Origin: Rhodoferax sp.
GTDB taxonomy: Bacteria > Pseudomonadota > Gammaproteobacteria > Burkholderiales > Burkholderiaceae_C
Length of the DNA stretch: 6,498 nt
Reading direction: 5' to 3'
Assembly (NCBI GenBank): GCA_023231075.1
Contig: JALNWC010000155.1
Location: 1 to 6,498, forward strand
Positions 1 to 6,342 of this stretch are shown piece by piece (within the stretch, counting starts at the first letter, position 1; each line of letters starts with the position of its first letter). The position numbers and the translations under genes were made by a program. The notes below the pieces were generated by a model. The model was not told where the DNA came from. It searched no databases and worked only from the letters and a program-made list of their open reading frames with translations.

Positions 1-326
1 TCGGCTTGCAGCAGCACCGAGCGCACCACTTGCTGCTTGGCCTCAGGTTTGAGCTTGATGTTGATGAAGCCGGGTCCGGCAATGTCGAGCGACTCGACCC
101 AGGTCTGGTAGGGCAGCGTGCTGCGCAGCACGGCGCACAGGCTCTCAGCCAACTGCCGCGGGTTTTGTTTGAGTGGCTTGGCCAGCTGCATGGCGGCGGT
201 GGTGGCCAGGTCGCCGTGGGCGGCCACTTTGGGCGACTCGAAGGCGGCTTTGGCGCCGGCGCCGGGCTGGATATCTTCCAGCGCGTCACGCAGGGCGTCA
301 AGTAATTGGGTTTTGACGATCAACAT
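1..326 (-). CDS. argS: Arginyl-tRNA synthetase, N-terminal part (cut by window edge)
   Basis: Cytoplasmic class I synthetase that charges tRNA-Arg with arginine using ATP. Only the first 108 codons are present; the gene continues beyond base 1. The start ATG is at 326-324 and the protein begins MLIVKTQLLDALRDAL. The visible part is the ArgS N-terminal additional domain, which recognises the tRNA D-loop. Family landmarks are VAAHGDLATTAAMQLAK near residues 41-57, a KQNPRQLAE segment near 60-68, and GFINIKL near 92-98. The HIGH and KMSKS catalytic motifs lie outside the window, so activity cannot be judged. The gene starts only 9 bp after the stop of the UDG-like gene and has no strong Shine-Dalgarno sequence, so it is probably co-transcribed with tsaB-rimI-udg and may rely on read-through ribosomes. 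Identification is from recognition of the family sequence. Confidence 0.93.
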   Translation of the reverse strand, partial: MLIVKTQLLDALRDALEDIQPGAGAKAAFESPKVAAHGDLATTAAMQLAKPLKQNPRQLAESLCAVLRSTLPYQTWVESLDIAGPGFINIKLKPEAKQQVVRSVLLQA

Positions 327-335
327 GCGCGGATT

Positions 336-1262
336 TTACGGGCTGGTCAGGGCGCCGCAGGCCAGCGCGCGGGCCAGACACAGGTCGGCCCAGGCACGGG
401 CCTTGTCCTGACCATTGCGCAATAGATAAGCCGGGGGATAAGTCACCACCACGGGCACGTCGGCAAAGCGCCAGACCTGGCCGCGCAATTTGCCCAGCGG
501 CAGCCGGGCCTGCTCGGGCGGGGTGTCGCTGAGCAGCAGCTGCATGGCAAAACGCCCCATGGCGACGATCACCTTGGGCTGCGTCAGGGCAATTTCCCGG
601 CGCAGGAAGTGGGCGCAGGTGGCCAGTTCTGTCGCGTTGGGCGCACGCATCAGGGCCGGACGGCACTTGAGCACAGGGCTCAGGTAGGCGCGCGCCGCGG
701 GCGCCGCGCCCGCGTCGGGCCCGTGGTTCCAGCGCTTTACGGCCACTGCGCGCAACATGTTGTCCAGCAGTTGGCCAGCTTCCTCGACAAAAGGCTGACC
801 GGCGCGCTCCTGGGCTTCATCCGGCGGGTCGCCGACCAGCAGCCAGTCGCAGGGCGTGGGTAGCTCGGGTGCTGCCAGTACCGGCGCACGTCGCCCCAGG
901 CACATGGCGCAGGCCTGACATTGGCGCACGGCCTCGGTCAAGGCGGGCCAGTCCATCTGGGCAATGCCGCCGACCAATCCGGTCACCCGGCCCGGACTTG
1001 GCAGGGACTCCGGCGGGGCGCTGTGGCTCGCGGCAACGGCCGCCGACGGGGCGGTTTTGGCAAGCGGTGCAGCAGGCGCAACGGGTGCCGCCGCCGCAGG
1101 CGGGACGCCCGGCAAAGTCGCTGGCTCGTGTTCCGCCGCGCGCCTGGGCTTGGCTTGGCCTGCCAACACGGCCGGCGGCTCGGGCGCATCGCGCGGTGTC
1201 CACACGCGCACGCCCATTTCCTGCAGCATGGCACGCTGGCGCGCATCCAGAACCAGGCTCAT
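336..1262 (-). CDS. Family-4-like uracil-DNA glycosylase with altered active-site motifs
   Basis: Predicted 308-aa DNA repair protein of the UDG superfamily (4Fe-4S, family 4/5 type), which removes uracil from DNA. The start at 1262 is chosen because AGGAG (1275-1271) lies 8 bases upstream and the ATG overlaps the rimI stop as ATGA; the open frame to 1463 only shadows rimI. Residues 1-25 form a short conserved head (MSLVLDARQRAML). About 26-100 is an Ala/Pro-rich linker, and 101-308 is the UDG domain. The cluster cysteines look intact: C115-x2-C118 and C200-x15-C216, the latter in KCRP. The family motif GEAPGxxED is instead GDPPDEAQE (144-152), and the usual HPAYLL is PPAYLL (276-281). Catalysis may therefore be weak, changed or lost. 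The family call is firm; enzyme activity is an open question. Its neighbours suggest a housekeeping operon. Confidence 0.85.
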   Translation of the reverse strand: MSLVLDARQRAMLQEMGVRVWTPRDAPEPPAVLAGQAKPRRAAEHEPATLPGVPPAAAAPVAPAAPLAKTAPSAAVAASHSAPPESLPSPGRVTGLVGGIAQMDWPALTEAVRQCQACAMCLGRRAPVLAAPELPTPCDWLLVGDPPDEAQERAGQPFVEEAGQLLDNMLRAVAVKRWNHGPDAGAAPAARAYLSPVLKCRPALMRAPNATELATCAHFLRREIALTQPKVIVAMGRFAMQLLLSDTPPEQARLPLGKLRGQVWRFADVPVVVTYPPAYLLRNGQDKARAWADLCLARALACGALTSP

Positions 1263-1756
1263 GGCACAGGCTCCTGCGCGGCTGCGGCTTTCAATGGCAG
1301 GCTCATGACCACGGCATCTTCGCGCGAACCCGCCGCCGCCGGGTAGTAGCGGCGACGCACGCCGACGCAGCGAAAGCCGTGGGCCTTGTAAATGTGTATG
1401 GCGCGGGTGTTGCTGTGGCGCGCTTCCAGCCATAGCCACTGCGCGCCCTGGCCGCCGGACCACAGCGCCAGCGCGTCGAGCATGACGCGGGCCCAGCCCT
1501 GGCGCTGATAGGCGGGCGCCACGGCCAGGTTGAGCAAGTGCACCTCGTCGACGCCTTTCATGGCGACAAAATAGCCCAGCAGGGTGTCACCGGCCATGAG
1601 CAGCTGGATTTCGTAGGCACTGGCCAGGCAGTCGGCAAAGTGGCGTTTTTGCCAGGGATGCGGGTGGGCCTGCTGTTCCAGCGCGGTGACCGCATCAAGA
1701 TGGCTTGCGCTCATGGCCTCAAAACGGACCGGCACATCCTGGTCTGGCGGCTTCAT
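1259..1756 (-). CDS. rimI: RimI-type protein N-alpha-acetyltransferase (GNAT)
   Basis: GNAT-fold enzyme of 165 aa. In E. coli RimI transfers acetyl from acetyl-CoA to the N-terminal alanine of ribosomal protein S18, and related enzymes act on other N-termini. The GNAT core begins near residue 10 (VRFEAMSASHLDAV). HPHPW at 31-35 matches the family's substrate-loop region. The acetyl-CoA pyrophosphate loop is QRQGWA at 84-89, fitting Q/RxxGxG/A, and strand LWLEARHSN (108-116) carries the catalytic-base position E111 and N116. Y123 in YKAHGF fits the general-acid tyrosine. The start at 1756 overlaps the tsaB stop as ATGA, and the stop overlaps the UDG ATG in the same way, so translation is probably coupled on both sides. 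M15 is a possible alternative start but would lose the first strand. tsaB-rimI adjacency is common in proteobacteria and supports the call. Confidence 0.93.
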   Translation of the reverse strand: MKPPDQDVPVRFEAMSASHLDAVTALEQQAHPHPWQKRHFADCLASAYEIQLLMAGDTLLGYFVAMKGVDEVHLLNLAVAPAYQRQGWARVMLDALALWSGGQGAQWLWLEARHSNTRAIHIYKAHGFRCVGVRRRYYPAAAGSREDAVVMSLPLKAAAAQEPVP

Positions 1757-2466
1757 GGCGCCCGCCCGGCCAGCGCCCTGCTGGCGCTGCGTTCCAGCGT
1801 GGTTTGCGCCACCTTGTCGCGAATATAGGTGGGCAGCGCGTGGTCGGCCGACACGCCAGCGCCCGCCGCCAGCAGGGCGGGCGCCAGGCGCAACAGCGCG
1901 GTGGCGCTCGGCAGGGCCAAGGTCTTCGCAGCCAGCGCAGGCAGCCGCGCGCCATAGCCGTCAAACACATTGCCGGCCAGCACATTGACGCCGTTCCAGT
2001 CCAGGTTTTCGGGCTTGATCAGGCGCTGCTTGCTGTTTTGGGTCCAGTGGCCGGACGCAAAAACATAGTCCGCCGTGTAGAGCTCGTCCATGCGGGCGTC
2101 AAGCAAGGCGGTGACCGCAAAGGTGGGGGCGTCACCGCACTGCCAGCGCGCCTCCTCGGCCACGGCCAGCAAAGTGTCGACTGGCAGCACGGGCAGGTCC
2201 GCACCGAAAGCCAGACCCTGGGCCACGGCGCAGGCGGTGCGCAAGCCGGTAAACGAGCCCGGACCGGCACCAAACACGATGGCGTCAAGGTCCTCGAGGC
2301 GCAGTTGCGCCAGCGCCATGAGGCGCTGAATCTGGGGAATCAGATGGGTCGAGGTTTGTGCGCCGCCCGCTGCCGTGTGCGGGTAAAGCCTGGCCGCGTC
2401 CATGGCACCGCGCTGCACGGCGATGGACAAGATGTCGGTGCTGGTGTCAAAGGCCAGCAAATTCAT
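1753..2466 (-). CDS. tsaB: tRNA t6A37 biosynthesis protein TsaB
   Basis: 237-aa ASKHA-fold partner of TsaD. In the TsaB-TsaD-TsaE complex it helps transfer threonylcarbamoyl from threonylcarbamoyl-AMP to A37 of ANN-decoding tRNAs; it acts in the cytoplasm and is usually essential. The N-terminus MNLLAFDTSTDILSIAV is the ASKHA phosphate-1 strand as retained in TsaB. STHLIPQI (39-46) corresponds to the family's HSxxLxP segment, and FGAGPGSFTGLR (65-76) is its most diagnostic motif. VDTL (96-99) follows, and LLDARMDELYTA is the central strand and turn. Length matches family members of about 230 aa. The start at 2466 has AGGA (2477-2474) with 7-base spacing. The stop overlaps the rimI start by 4 bases. 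It appears to be the first gene of its operon, with 146 bp to the preceding HD-GYP gene and a candidate promoter there. Confidence 0.95.
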   Translation of the reverse strand: MNLLAFDTSTDILSIAVQRGAMDAARLYPHTAAGGAQTSTHLIPQIQRLMALAQLRLEDLDAIVFGAGPGSFTGLRTACAVAQGLAFGADLPVLPVDTLLAVAEEARWQCGDAPTFAVTALLDARMDELYTADYVFASGHWTQNSKQRLIKPENLDWNGVNVLAGNVFDGYGARLPALAAKTLALPSATALLRLAPALLAAGAGVSADHALPTYIRDKVAQTTLERSASRALAGRAP

Positions 2467-2525
2467 GGTTTGGTCCTGTGCGAGTTATTCGGGCGGGCGG
2501 GTGCAGATGGCGTTGGCATGCATGA

Positions 2526-2556
2526 ATTATCCGTGCTGCGTCAGCCGGCCTTTCAA
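2526..2556 (-). promoter_or_regulatory. Candidate sigma-70 promoter for tsaB-rimI-udg-argS
   Basis: On the minus strand TTGAAA (2556-2551, five of six against TTGACA) is followed after 19 bases by GATAAT (2531-2526, five of six against TATAAT). The spacer is two bases longer than ideal. Transcription would start near 2519, giving a leader of about 53 bases before the tsaB ATG. It is the only good pair I found in the 146-bp gap, but it is a by-eye match and some read-through from the HD-GYP gene remains possible. Confidence 0.4.
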
Positions 2557-2581
2557 CGGTAGCGGCTGAAGGCTGTCAGCC
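2541..2581. repeat. Three-part inverted repeat upstream of tsaB
   Basis: tcagccg (2541-2547) is the reverse complement of cggctga (2563-2569), with a 15-base loop. The middle element ggctga (2564-2569) also pairs with tcagcc (2576-2581) across a 6-base loop. The two hairpins share the middle arm, so they exclude each other. The left arm lies between the proposed -35 and -10 of the tsaB promoter. There is no T-run after either stem, so an intrinsic terminator for the HD-GYP gene is not supported. An operator or chance are the alternatives. Confidence 0.3.
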
Positions 2582-2612
2582 ATCGCCCGGATGTCCTGAA
2601 AAAGCCGCTTGT

Positions 2613-4253
2613 TCAGAGGGCCAGTTCGACCGGGTCAATCTGATTCGGGTTGACGAATTCCTGGGCGTAACGCAGGTAAATTCCTTGCTGGATGAAGACG
2701 TCAAACAAGTCGGGATCAATATGGCCTTCTTTCTTCATTTTGACCATGATGCGGATGGCCTGCGACAGTTTCATGCCGTGTTTGTAGGGCCGGTCCGAGG
2801 CGGTGAGCGCTTCAAAGATATCCGCAATGCCCATGATGCGCGCCTGTACCGACATCTGCTCGCGCAAGAGCCCCTTGGGGTAGCCCTTGCCGTCCATGCG
2901 CTCATGGTGGCCACCGGCAAACTCGGGCACGTTTTGCAGGTGTTTGGGCCAGGGCAGTTTCTCCAGCATCTTGATGGTGGCCTCGATGTGGTAGTTGATG
3001 GTGTCGCGCTCGGCCAGTGTCAGCGTGCCTTTGCGGATGCTCAGGTTGTCGATTTCATCGACCGACAAAAAGTTCGTTTGCTGGCCATCCGGGTCACGCC
3101 ATTGGTAATGGCTGCCTATGTGCTGCACCCGCGCCACGGCGGCATCGCTCATGAATTCGCCGCCCGAGTTGGCGGTGCGCAAAAAGCGGCGCTCAGCATC
3201 GAGTGTGTCGAGCTGCTCGTTGAGGTCGACCAGGCCGATACGCTCGGCGGCTTCGTCCACACCGGGGCGCAGCGCCAGTTGGCGGCGCAGTGCTGCAATT
3301 TCGGCATCGCGCTTGAGCACCTCGAAGCGGGTGTCGATCAGCGCGATCCGGTCAAACAGGGTCTGCAGCTTGGTGGCCTTGTCCACCACGTGCACTGGCG
3401 TGGTGATCTTGCCGCAGTCATGCAGCAGGCCGGCAATCTTGAGTTCGTAGCGGTCCATTTCCGTCATGGAAAACGCCGCCAGCGGGCCTTCCTGGTGTTG
3501 CGCCGTGGCGTCGGCCAGCATCATGGTCAGGGCCGGCACACGCTGGCAGTGGCCCCCGGTGTAAGGCGATTTTTCGTCAATGGCCAGGTTGATCAGGCCA
3601 ATGAAGGACTCGAACAGGTCTTCCAGCTGTTTCATCAGCAGCCGGTTGCTCAGGGCAATGGCGGCCTGGGAGGCCAGCGACTCGACCAGCTGCTGGTCGG
3701 CCTTGGAGAAGGTCGTGACCTCGGTGCTGCCGGGCTTCAGGGCGTTGAGCAATTGCAGCACGCCAATCACGTCGCCGTCCTGGTTGCACATGGGCACGGT
3801 CAGGAAGGATTGCGAGCGGTAGCCGGTGTTCTGGTCAAATTTTCGGGTGCCCGAAAAGTCAAAATTCGGCTCGTTGTAAGCGTCTTCAATGTTGACGGTG
3901 ACCCGGTGAATGGCGGCGTAGGCGGCGACCAGCGAGTCGTTGGCTTCGCCGCTGGCGTTGACCAGTGGCAGGTCCGGGAAATTGATGGGCTGGCTGGCGC
4001 TGCCGCCCATGGCAATGCCGAGCGAATCGGTGCGCAGGATCTCGAAGCGCAAACGGTCGGCGCCCACGACCTTGCTGTAGATGGTGCCGCCGTCGGCCCG
4101 GGTGATGCCTTTGGCGGCCAGCAAAATGTATTCCAGCAGGCGCGTGATGTCGCGCTCCCTGGACAGCGCAACGCCGATGTCGTTGAGCTGCTCGAGCCGC
4201 CCCAGCAGCCCCTCGACCGTGTTCGGATCAGTGTTTTTTGAAATGCTTGTCAT
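2613..4253 (-). CDS. GAF-domain HD-GYP phosphohydrolase (putative cyclic-di-GMP phosphodiesterase)
   Basis: 546-aa cytoplasmic signalling protein with no signal peptide or membrane segment. Residues 15-210 form a GAF sensor domain (SRERDITRLLEYIL at 30-43, SFLTVPM 149-155, GVLQLLNA 164-171). A linking helix follows, then an HD-GYP domain from about 215 to 525, a class that hydrolyses cyclic-di-GMP. Metal-ligand positions look intact: H235 in GGHCQRV, H278-D279 in LLHDCGK, H422 in NYHIEA, H449-H450, and D478 in IADIFEAL. The signature HHERxDGxGYPKG (449-461) is present. Between HD and H422 there are 143 residues where typical HD-GYP domains have roughly 30; the extra part (about 290-405) is charged and helical. 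The start at 4253 lies 4 bp after the stop of the cyclase remnant, without a clear Shine-Dalgarno. The input sensed by GAF and the exact nucleotide substrate cannot be read from sequence. Confidence 0.88.
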   Translation of the reverse strand: MTSISKNTDPNTVEGLLGRLEQLNDIGVALSRERDITRLLEYILLAAKGITRADGGTIYSKVVGADRLRFEILRTDSLGIAMGGSASQPINFPDLPLVNASGEANDSLVAAYAAIHRVTVNIEDAYNEPNFDFSGTRKFDQNTGYRSQSFLTVPMCNQDGDVIGVLQLLNALKPGSTEVTTFSKADQQLVESLASQAAIALSNRLLMKQLEDLFESFIGLINLAIDEKSPYTGGHCQRVPALTMMLADATAQHQEGPLAAFSMTEMDRYELKIAGLLHDCGKITTPVHVVDKATKLQTLFDRIALIDTRFEVLKRDAEIAALRRQLALRPGVDEAAERIGLVDLNEQLDTLDAERRFLRTANSGGEFMSDAAVARVQHIGSHYQWRDPDGQQTNFLSVDEIDNLSIRKGTLTLAERDTINYHIEATIKMLEKLPWPKHLQNVPEFAGGHHERMDGKGYPKGLLREQMSVQARIMGIADIFEALTASDRPYKHGMKLSQAIRIMVKMKKEGHIDPDLFDVFIQQGIYLRYAQEFVNPNQIDPVELAL

Positions 4254-4257
4254 GGCG

Positions 4258-4572
4258 CTATTTTGTCAAAAAGGTGTAGATGCCGTCCCGGTCCGCTGGC
4301 GGGGGCTGATGTTCAAAATGGGCGATCCGCTCCAGGTAAAGGGGGTAAAGCGCGCGCCGGGGTGAGCGCTGCCGCCAGTGGGCAAATGTTGGCCTGGCGG
4401 GCTCCCATGGTTGCGAACGGTACAGCGTGAGGGCCTCGTTGTAAAGCGCCAGCTGCTCACGTTCGCCGGGCCTGAGCTCCCGCGCCAGCCCCATGGGCTC
4501 ATGGATTCTGACCGCTTTGTCCTGGCCCTTGACGCGCACGCGGGCGCGGTTCGGGCGGCACAGACGGGCCAT
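4258..4572 (-). pseudogene. 3' remnant of a class III adenylate/guanylate cyclase gene
   Basis: This stretch encodes about 104 aa from an ATG at 4572 that is 4 bp past the queF stop. From about 4545 onward the protein looks like the extreme C-terminus of CHASE2-type class III cyclases: RVRVKGQDKAVRIHEPMG (the usual VRVKGK..V.IYEP strand), then an AL.LYRSQPWEPA helix repeat, LYPLYLERIAHF, PPPADRDG and a closing TFLTK. The catalytic core, metal aspartates and any sensor domain are missing. In the same frame upstream the sequence is only queF read out of frame. The simplest reading is a deletion that removed the 5' part of the gene and joined its tail to queF. The tail itself is open with no internal stop, so a small translated protein cannot be excluded. 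Its TAG stop is 4 bp before the HD-GYP start. Confidence 0.65.
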
Positions 4573-4576
4573 CGGG

Positions 4577-5425
4577 TTATTGGCGGGCAGTGCGGCGGTT
4601 GGCCGGCAGGGCTTGCGGGTAACTGGTGCGAAACGGGTTGATGTCGAGTCCGCCACGGCGCGTGTAGCGGGCATACACGCTGAGCCTGTGCGGCTGGCAA
4701 CGGGCCTGGAGGTCCATGAACATGCGCTCCACGCAGTCTTCATGAAAACCGTTGTGCTTGCGAAAACTGATGAGGTAGCGCAGCAGCCCGGCCTGGTCGA
4801 TCTGCGGGCCAAAGTAGCTGATCTGCACACTGCCCCAGTCGGGCTGACCCGTCACCGGGCAGTTGCTGCGCAGCAAGTTGCTGGTCAGTACCTCGGACAC
4901 CGGGGCCTCATCGGTGGCCGCGCTCAGCAGCTCGGGGGCGGGGCTGTAGCGGTCGCAGTCCAGGTCGAGCCGGTCCAGGCTCAGGCCGTCCAGCTCTTCG
5001 ATGGGTTCGCGGTCAAACCATTCGGCCGCTACCAGTTTGACGCCCACGCTGCTCTGCACCACGGCGCCGCGCCAGGCGGCTTCGGTCAGATCGGCGCGCA
5101 GCCGGGCCAGCACCTCGGCGGCGTCCGTCAAGCGGGTGTTGTTGAAGCTGCCCAGGTACAGCTTGAGCGATTTGCTCTCGATGAGGTTGACCGACTCGCA
5201 CGGCACCGTGATGTGCGCCAGCGCCACCTGCGGCTTGCCGCGTGGGTTAAGCCAGCTCAGCTCGAACGCAGTCCACAGGTCGGCGCCCATAAAGGGCAGG
5301 CTGGCGCCCAGGCCGAGTTCGGCCCGTTGCGGCGCTCGGGCGATGGGAAACAGCAGCGAGGCGTCGTACTGATCGGCATAGACGGTGGGCTTGCCGAGCC
5401 GGGAGTGCTTGGGGGTGTTCATCAT
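4577..5425 (-). CDS. queF: NADPH-dependent 7-cyano-7-deazaguanine reductase (QueF, long form)
   Basis: 282-aa cytoplasmic T-fold enzyme that reduces the nitrile of preQ0 to the amine preQ1 with two NADPH, a late step in making queuosine for tRNAs with GUN anticodons. Length equals the E. coli-type long QueF, which has two tandem T-fold halves. The QueF motif ESKSLKLYLGSFN is at 84-96. The catalytic cysteine, which forms the thioimide, is C189 in SNCPVTGQPDW, with the proton-relay aspartate D196. Substrate-binding H228-E229 lie in GFHEDCVERMF. All expected key residues are present. The protein begins MM: the first ATG (5425) overlaps the yaaA stop as ATGA, while AAGG (5433-5430) is 4 bases from the first ATG and 7 from the second, so M2 may be the true start. 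Co-translation with yaaA is likely. Confidence 0.96.
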   Translation of the reverse strand: MMNTPKHSRLGKPTVYADQYDASLLFPIARAPQRAELGLGASLPFMGADLWTAFELSWLNPRGKPQVALAHITVPCESVNLIESKSLKLYLGSFNNTRLTDAAEVLARLRADLTEAAWRGAVVQSSVGVKLVAAEWFDREPIEELDGLSLDRLDLDCDRYSPAPELLSAATDEAPVSEVLTSNLLRSNCPVTGQPDWGSVQISYFGPQIDQAGLLRYLISFRKHNGFHEDCVERMFMDLQARCQPHRLSVYARYTRRGGLDINPFRTSYPQALPANRRTARQ

Positions 5426-6198
5426 GGGGCCTTGTGACGACGGAACACCAGCCGCTCGGGTTCGGAGGCGCTGTTGTCAAAGGTGTAAGCGTCGAGATCA
5501 AAACCCTTGAGCTGCTCGGGCAGGCTCAGGCGCCGGGTGGCGGCAAAACGCGCCATCAGACCCCGCGCACGCTTGGCATAAAAGCTGATGATCTTGTACC
5601 GCCCGTCCTTGAAATCTTCAAACACGCAGTCCACCACCCGCGCCTTGAGCGCTTTTTTGTCAACGGCCTTGAAGTATTCCTGGCTCGCCAGGTTGACGAT
5701 GACCGGGGTTTTGTCGCGCCGCAGGCGGGTGTTGAGGTAGTCGGCGATGCGGCTCCCCCAGAACTGGTACAAGTCCTTGCCGCGTGAATTGGGCAGCCGG
5801 GTGCCCATCTCCAGCCGGTAGGGCTGCATGTAGTCCAGCGGCCGCAGCACGCCGTACAGGCCGCTCAGGATGCAGACATGGTCTTGCGCCCAGGCCAGGT
5901 CGTCAGGGTCCAGGGTTTTGGCGTCGAGCCCGTCGTAGACGTCGCCGTTGAAGGCCAGCAGCGCCTGCTTGGCGTTTTTGCGCGTGAATTGGGGTGACCA
6001 GGCCTGGTAGCGCGCCACATTCAGCCCCGCCAGGCTGTCGCTCAGGTGCATCAGACTGGCGATTTCCTGGGGTGACTTGTGTTGCAGGATGTCGATCAAG
6101 GCCTGGGCCTGCGGCACGAACAGCGGCTGGCTGTGCGGCACGTCCGCAGGCGGCGGCGCAAAGTCGAGCGATTTGGCGGGGGAGAGTAAAAACAGCAT
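5422..6198 (-). CDS. yaaA: Peroxide stress protein YaaA (DUF328)
   Basis: 258 aa, the same length as E. coli YaaA, a cytoplasmic protein induced by OxyR that limits free intracellular iron and so Fenton damage during hydrogen-peroxide stress; it also binds DNA. Its chemistry is not settled. Family blocks are in order: MLFLLSPAKSLDF at 1-13, LAFNGDVYDGL at 81-91, LSGLYGVLRPLDYMQPYRLE at 111-130, GKDLYQFWG at 140-148, NLASQEYFKAV at 169-179 and ISFYAKRARGLMARF at 204-218. The start is set at 6198 because homology begins exactly at MLFLLSPAK; the frame stays open to 6282, but those 28 residues fall in the AT-rich control region and do not look like the family. No strong Shine-Dalgarno precedes the ATG. 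The stop overlaps queF by 4 bases. It is divergent from ahpC, which fits a peroxide role. Confidence 0.95.
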   Translation of the reverse strand: MLFLLSPAKSLDFAPPPADVPHSQPLFVPQAQALIDILQHKSPQEIASLMHLSDSLAGLNVARYQAWSPQFTRKNAKQALLAFNGDVYDGLDAKTLDPDDLAWAQDHVCILSGLYGVLRPLDYMQPYRLEMGTRLPNSRGKDLYQFWGSRIADYLNTRLRRDKTPVIVNLASQEYFKAVDKKALKARVVDCVFEDFKDGRYKIISFYAKRARGLMARFAATRRLSLPEQLKGFDLDAYTFDNSASEPERLVFRRHKAP

Positions 6199-6280
6199 GG
6201 TGGGCAAGCTTGGGCGAAAAAAATCGAATTTGCAGGTCAACCCGGATGATACGCAGCCTGGCGCATGTGCGGCTGGCGTC

Positions 6281-6317
6281 ATAAAGATTGACTATCAATA
6301 GCTTATAAACAATGCAT
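6281..6317. promoter_or_regulatory. OxyR-like binding site (tentative)
   Basis: Against the OxyR pattern ATAG-N7-CTAT-N7-ATAG-N7-CTAT this stretch reads ATAA (6281-6284), CTAT (6292-6295), TTAT (6303-6306) and GCAT (6314-6317) at the correct 11-base steps, 11 of 16 core bases. It ends at the -35 position of the proposed ahpC promoter, where OxyR sits at activated promoters. The match is moderate, and AT-rich DNA gives such hits by chance; the case rests on the gene pair as much as on the bases. A LysR-type site centred on the 6287-6299 inverted repeat is an alternative. Confidence 0.28.
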
Positions 6318-6327
6318 CATGACAAGG

Positions 6328-6342
6328 ATAGTAGCGCGCTAT
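6328..6342. promoter_or_regulatory. ATAG-N7-CTAT element over the ahpC promoter
   Basis: atag (6328-6331) and ctat (6339-6342) are separated by exactly seven bases, a perfect half of the tetrameric OxyR pattern, and enclose the palindrome tagcgcgcta (6332-6341). The other half, read upstream, is poor (tcat, taaa). It overlaps the proposed -10, so a bound protein here would more likely repress than activate. A second possible regulator site or a chance match. Confidence 0.25.

Noticed and set aside
1263..1463. N-terminal extension of the UDG-like protein to 1463
   Set aside because: The extra 67 residues are an Arg-rich out-of-frame reading of rimI; the ATG at 1262 has AGGAG at 8 bases and an ATGA overlap.
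1705..2562. A 285-codon plus-strand open frame opposite tsaB
   Set aside because: tsaB is certain on the minus strand, and the antisense product has no family features or ribosome binding site.
2564..2613. Intrinsic terminator after the HD-GYP gene
   Set aside because: A 6-bp stem exists but no T-run follows it on the minus strand; the T-run near 2600 is upstream of the stem, not after it.
2685..4241. A 518-codon plus-strand open frame opposite the HD-GYP gene
   Set aside because: It is antisense to a gene with clear GAF and HD-GYP motifs; the protein shows no recognisable domain, and long antisense frames are common in GC-rich coding DNA.
4573..4830. Extension of the cyclase remnant upstream into queF (190-codon frame)
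   Set aside because: The first 85 or so residues are queF read in another frame (Ser/Arg/Thr-rich, no cyclase similarity).
4493..5437. A 314-codon plus-strand open frame opposite queF
   Set aside because: queF on the other strand has every family residue; this frame is a composition shadow.
6199..6282. N-terminal extension of YaaA to 6282
   Set aside because: Family homology starts at MLFLLSPAK (6198), giving exactly the usual 258 aa; the extension lies in the control region.
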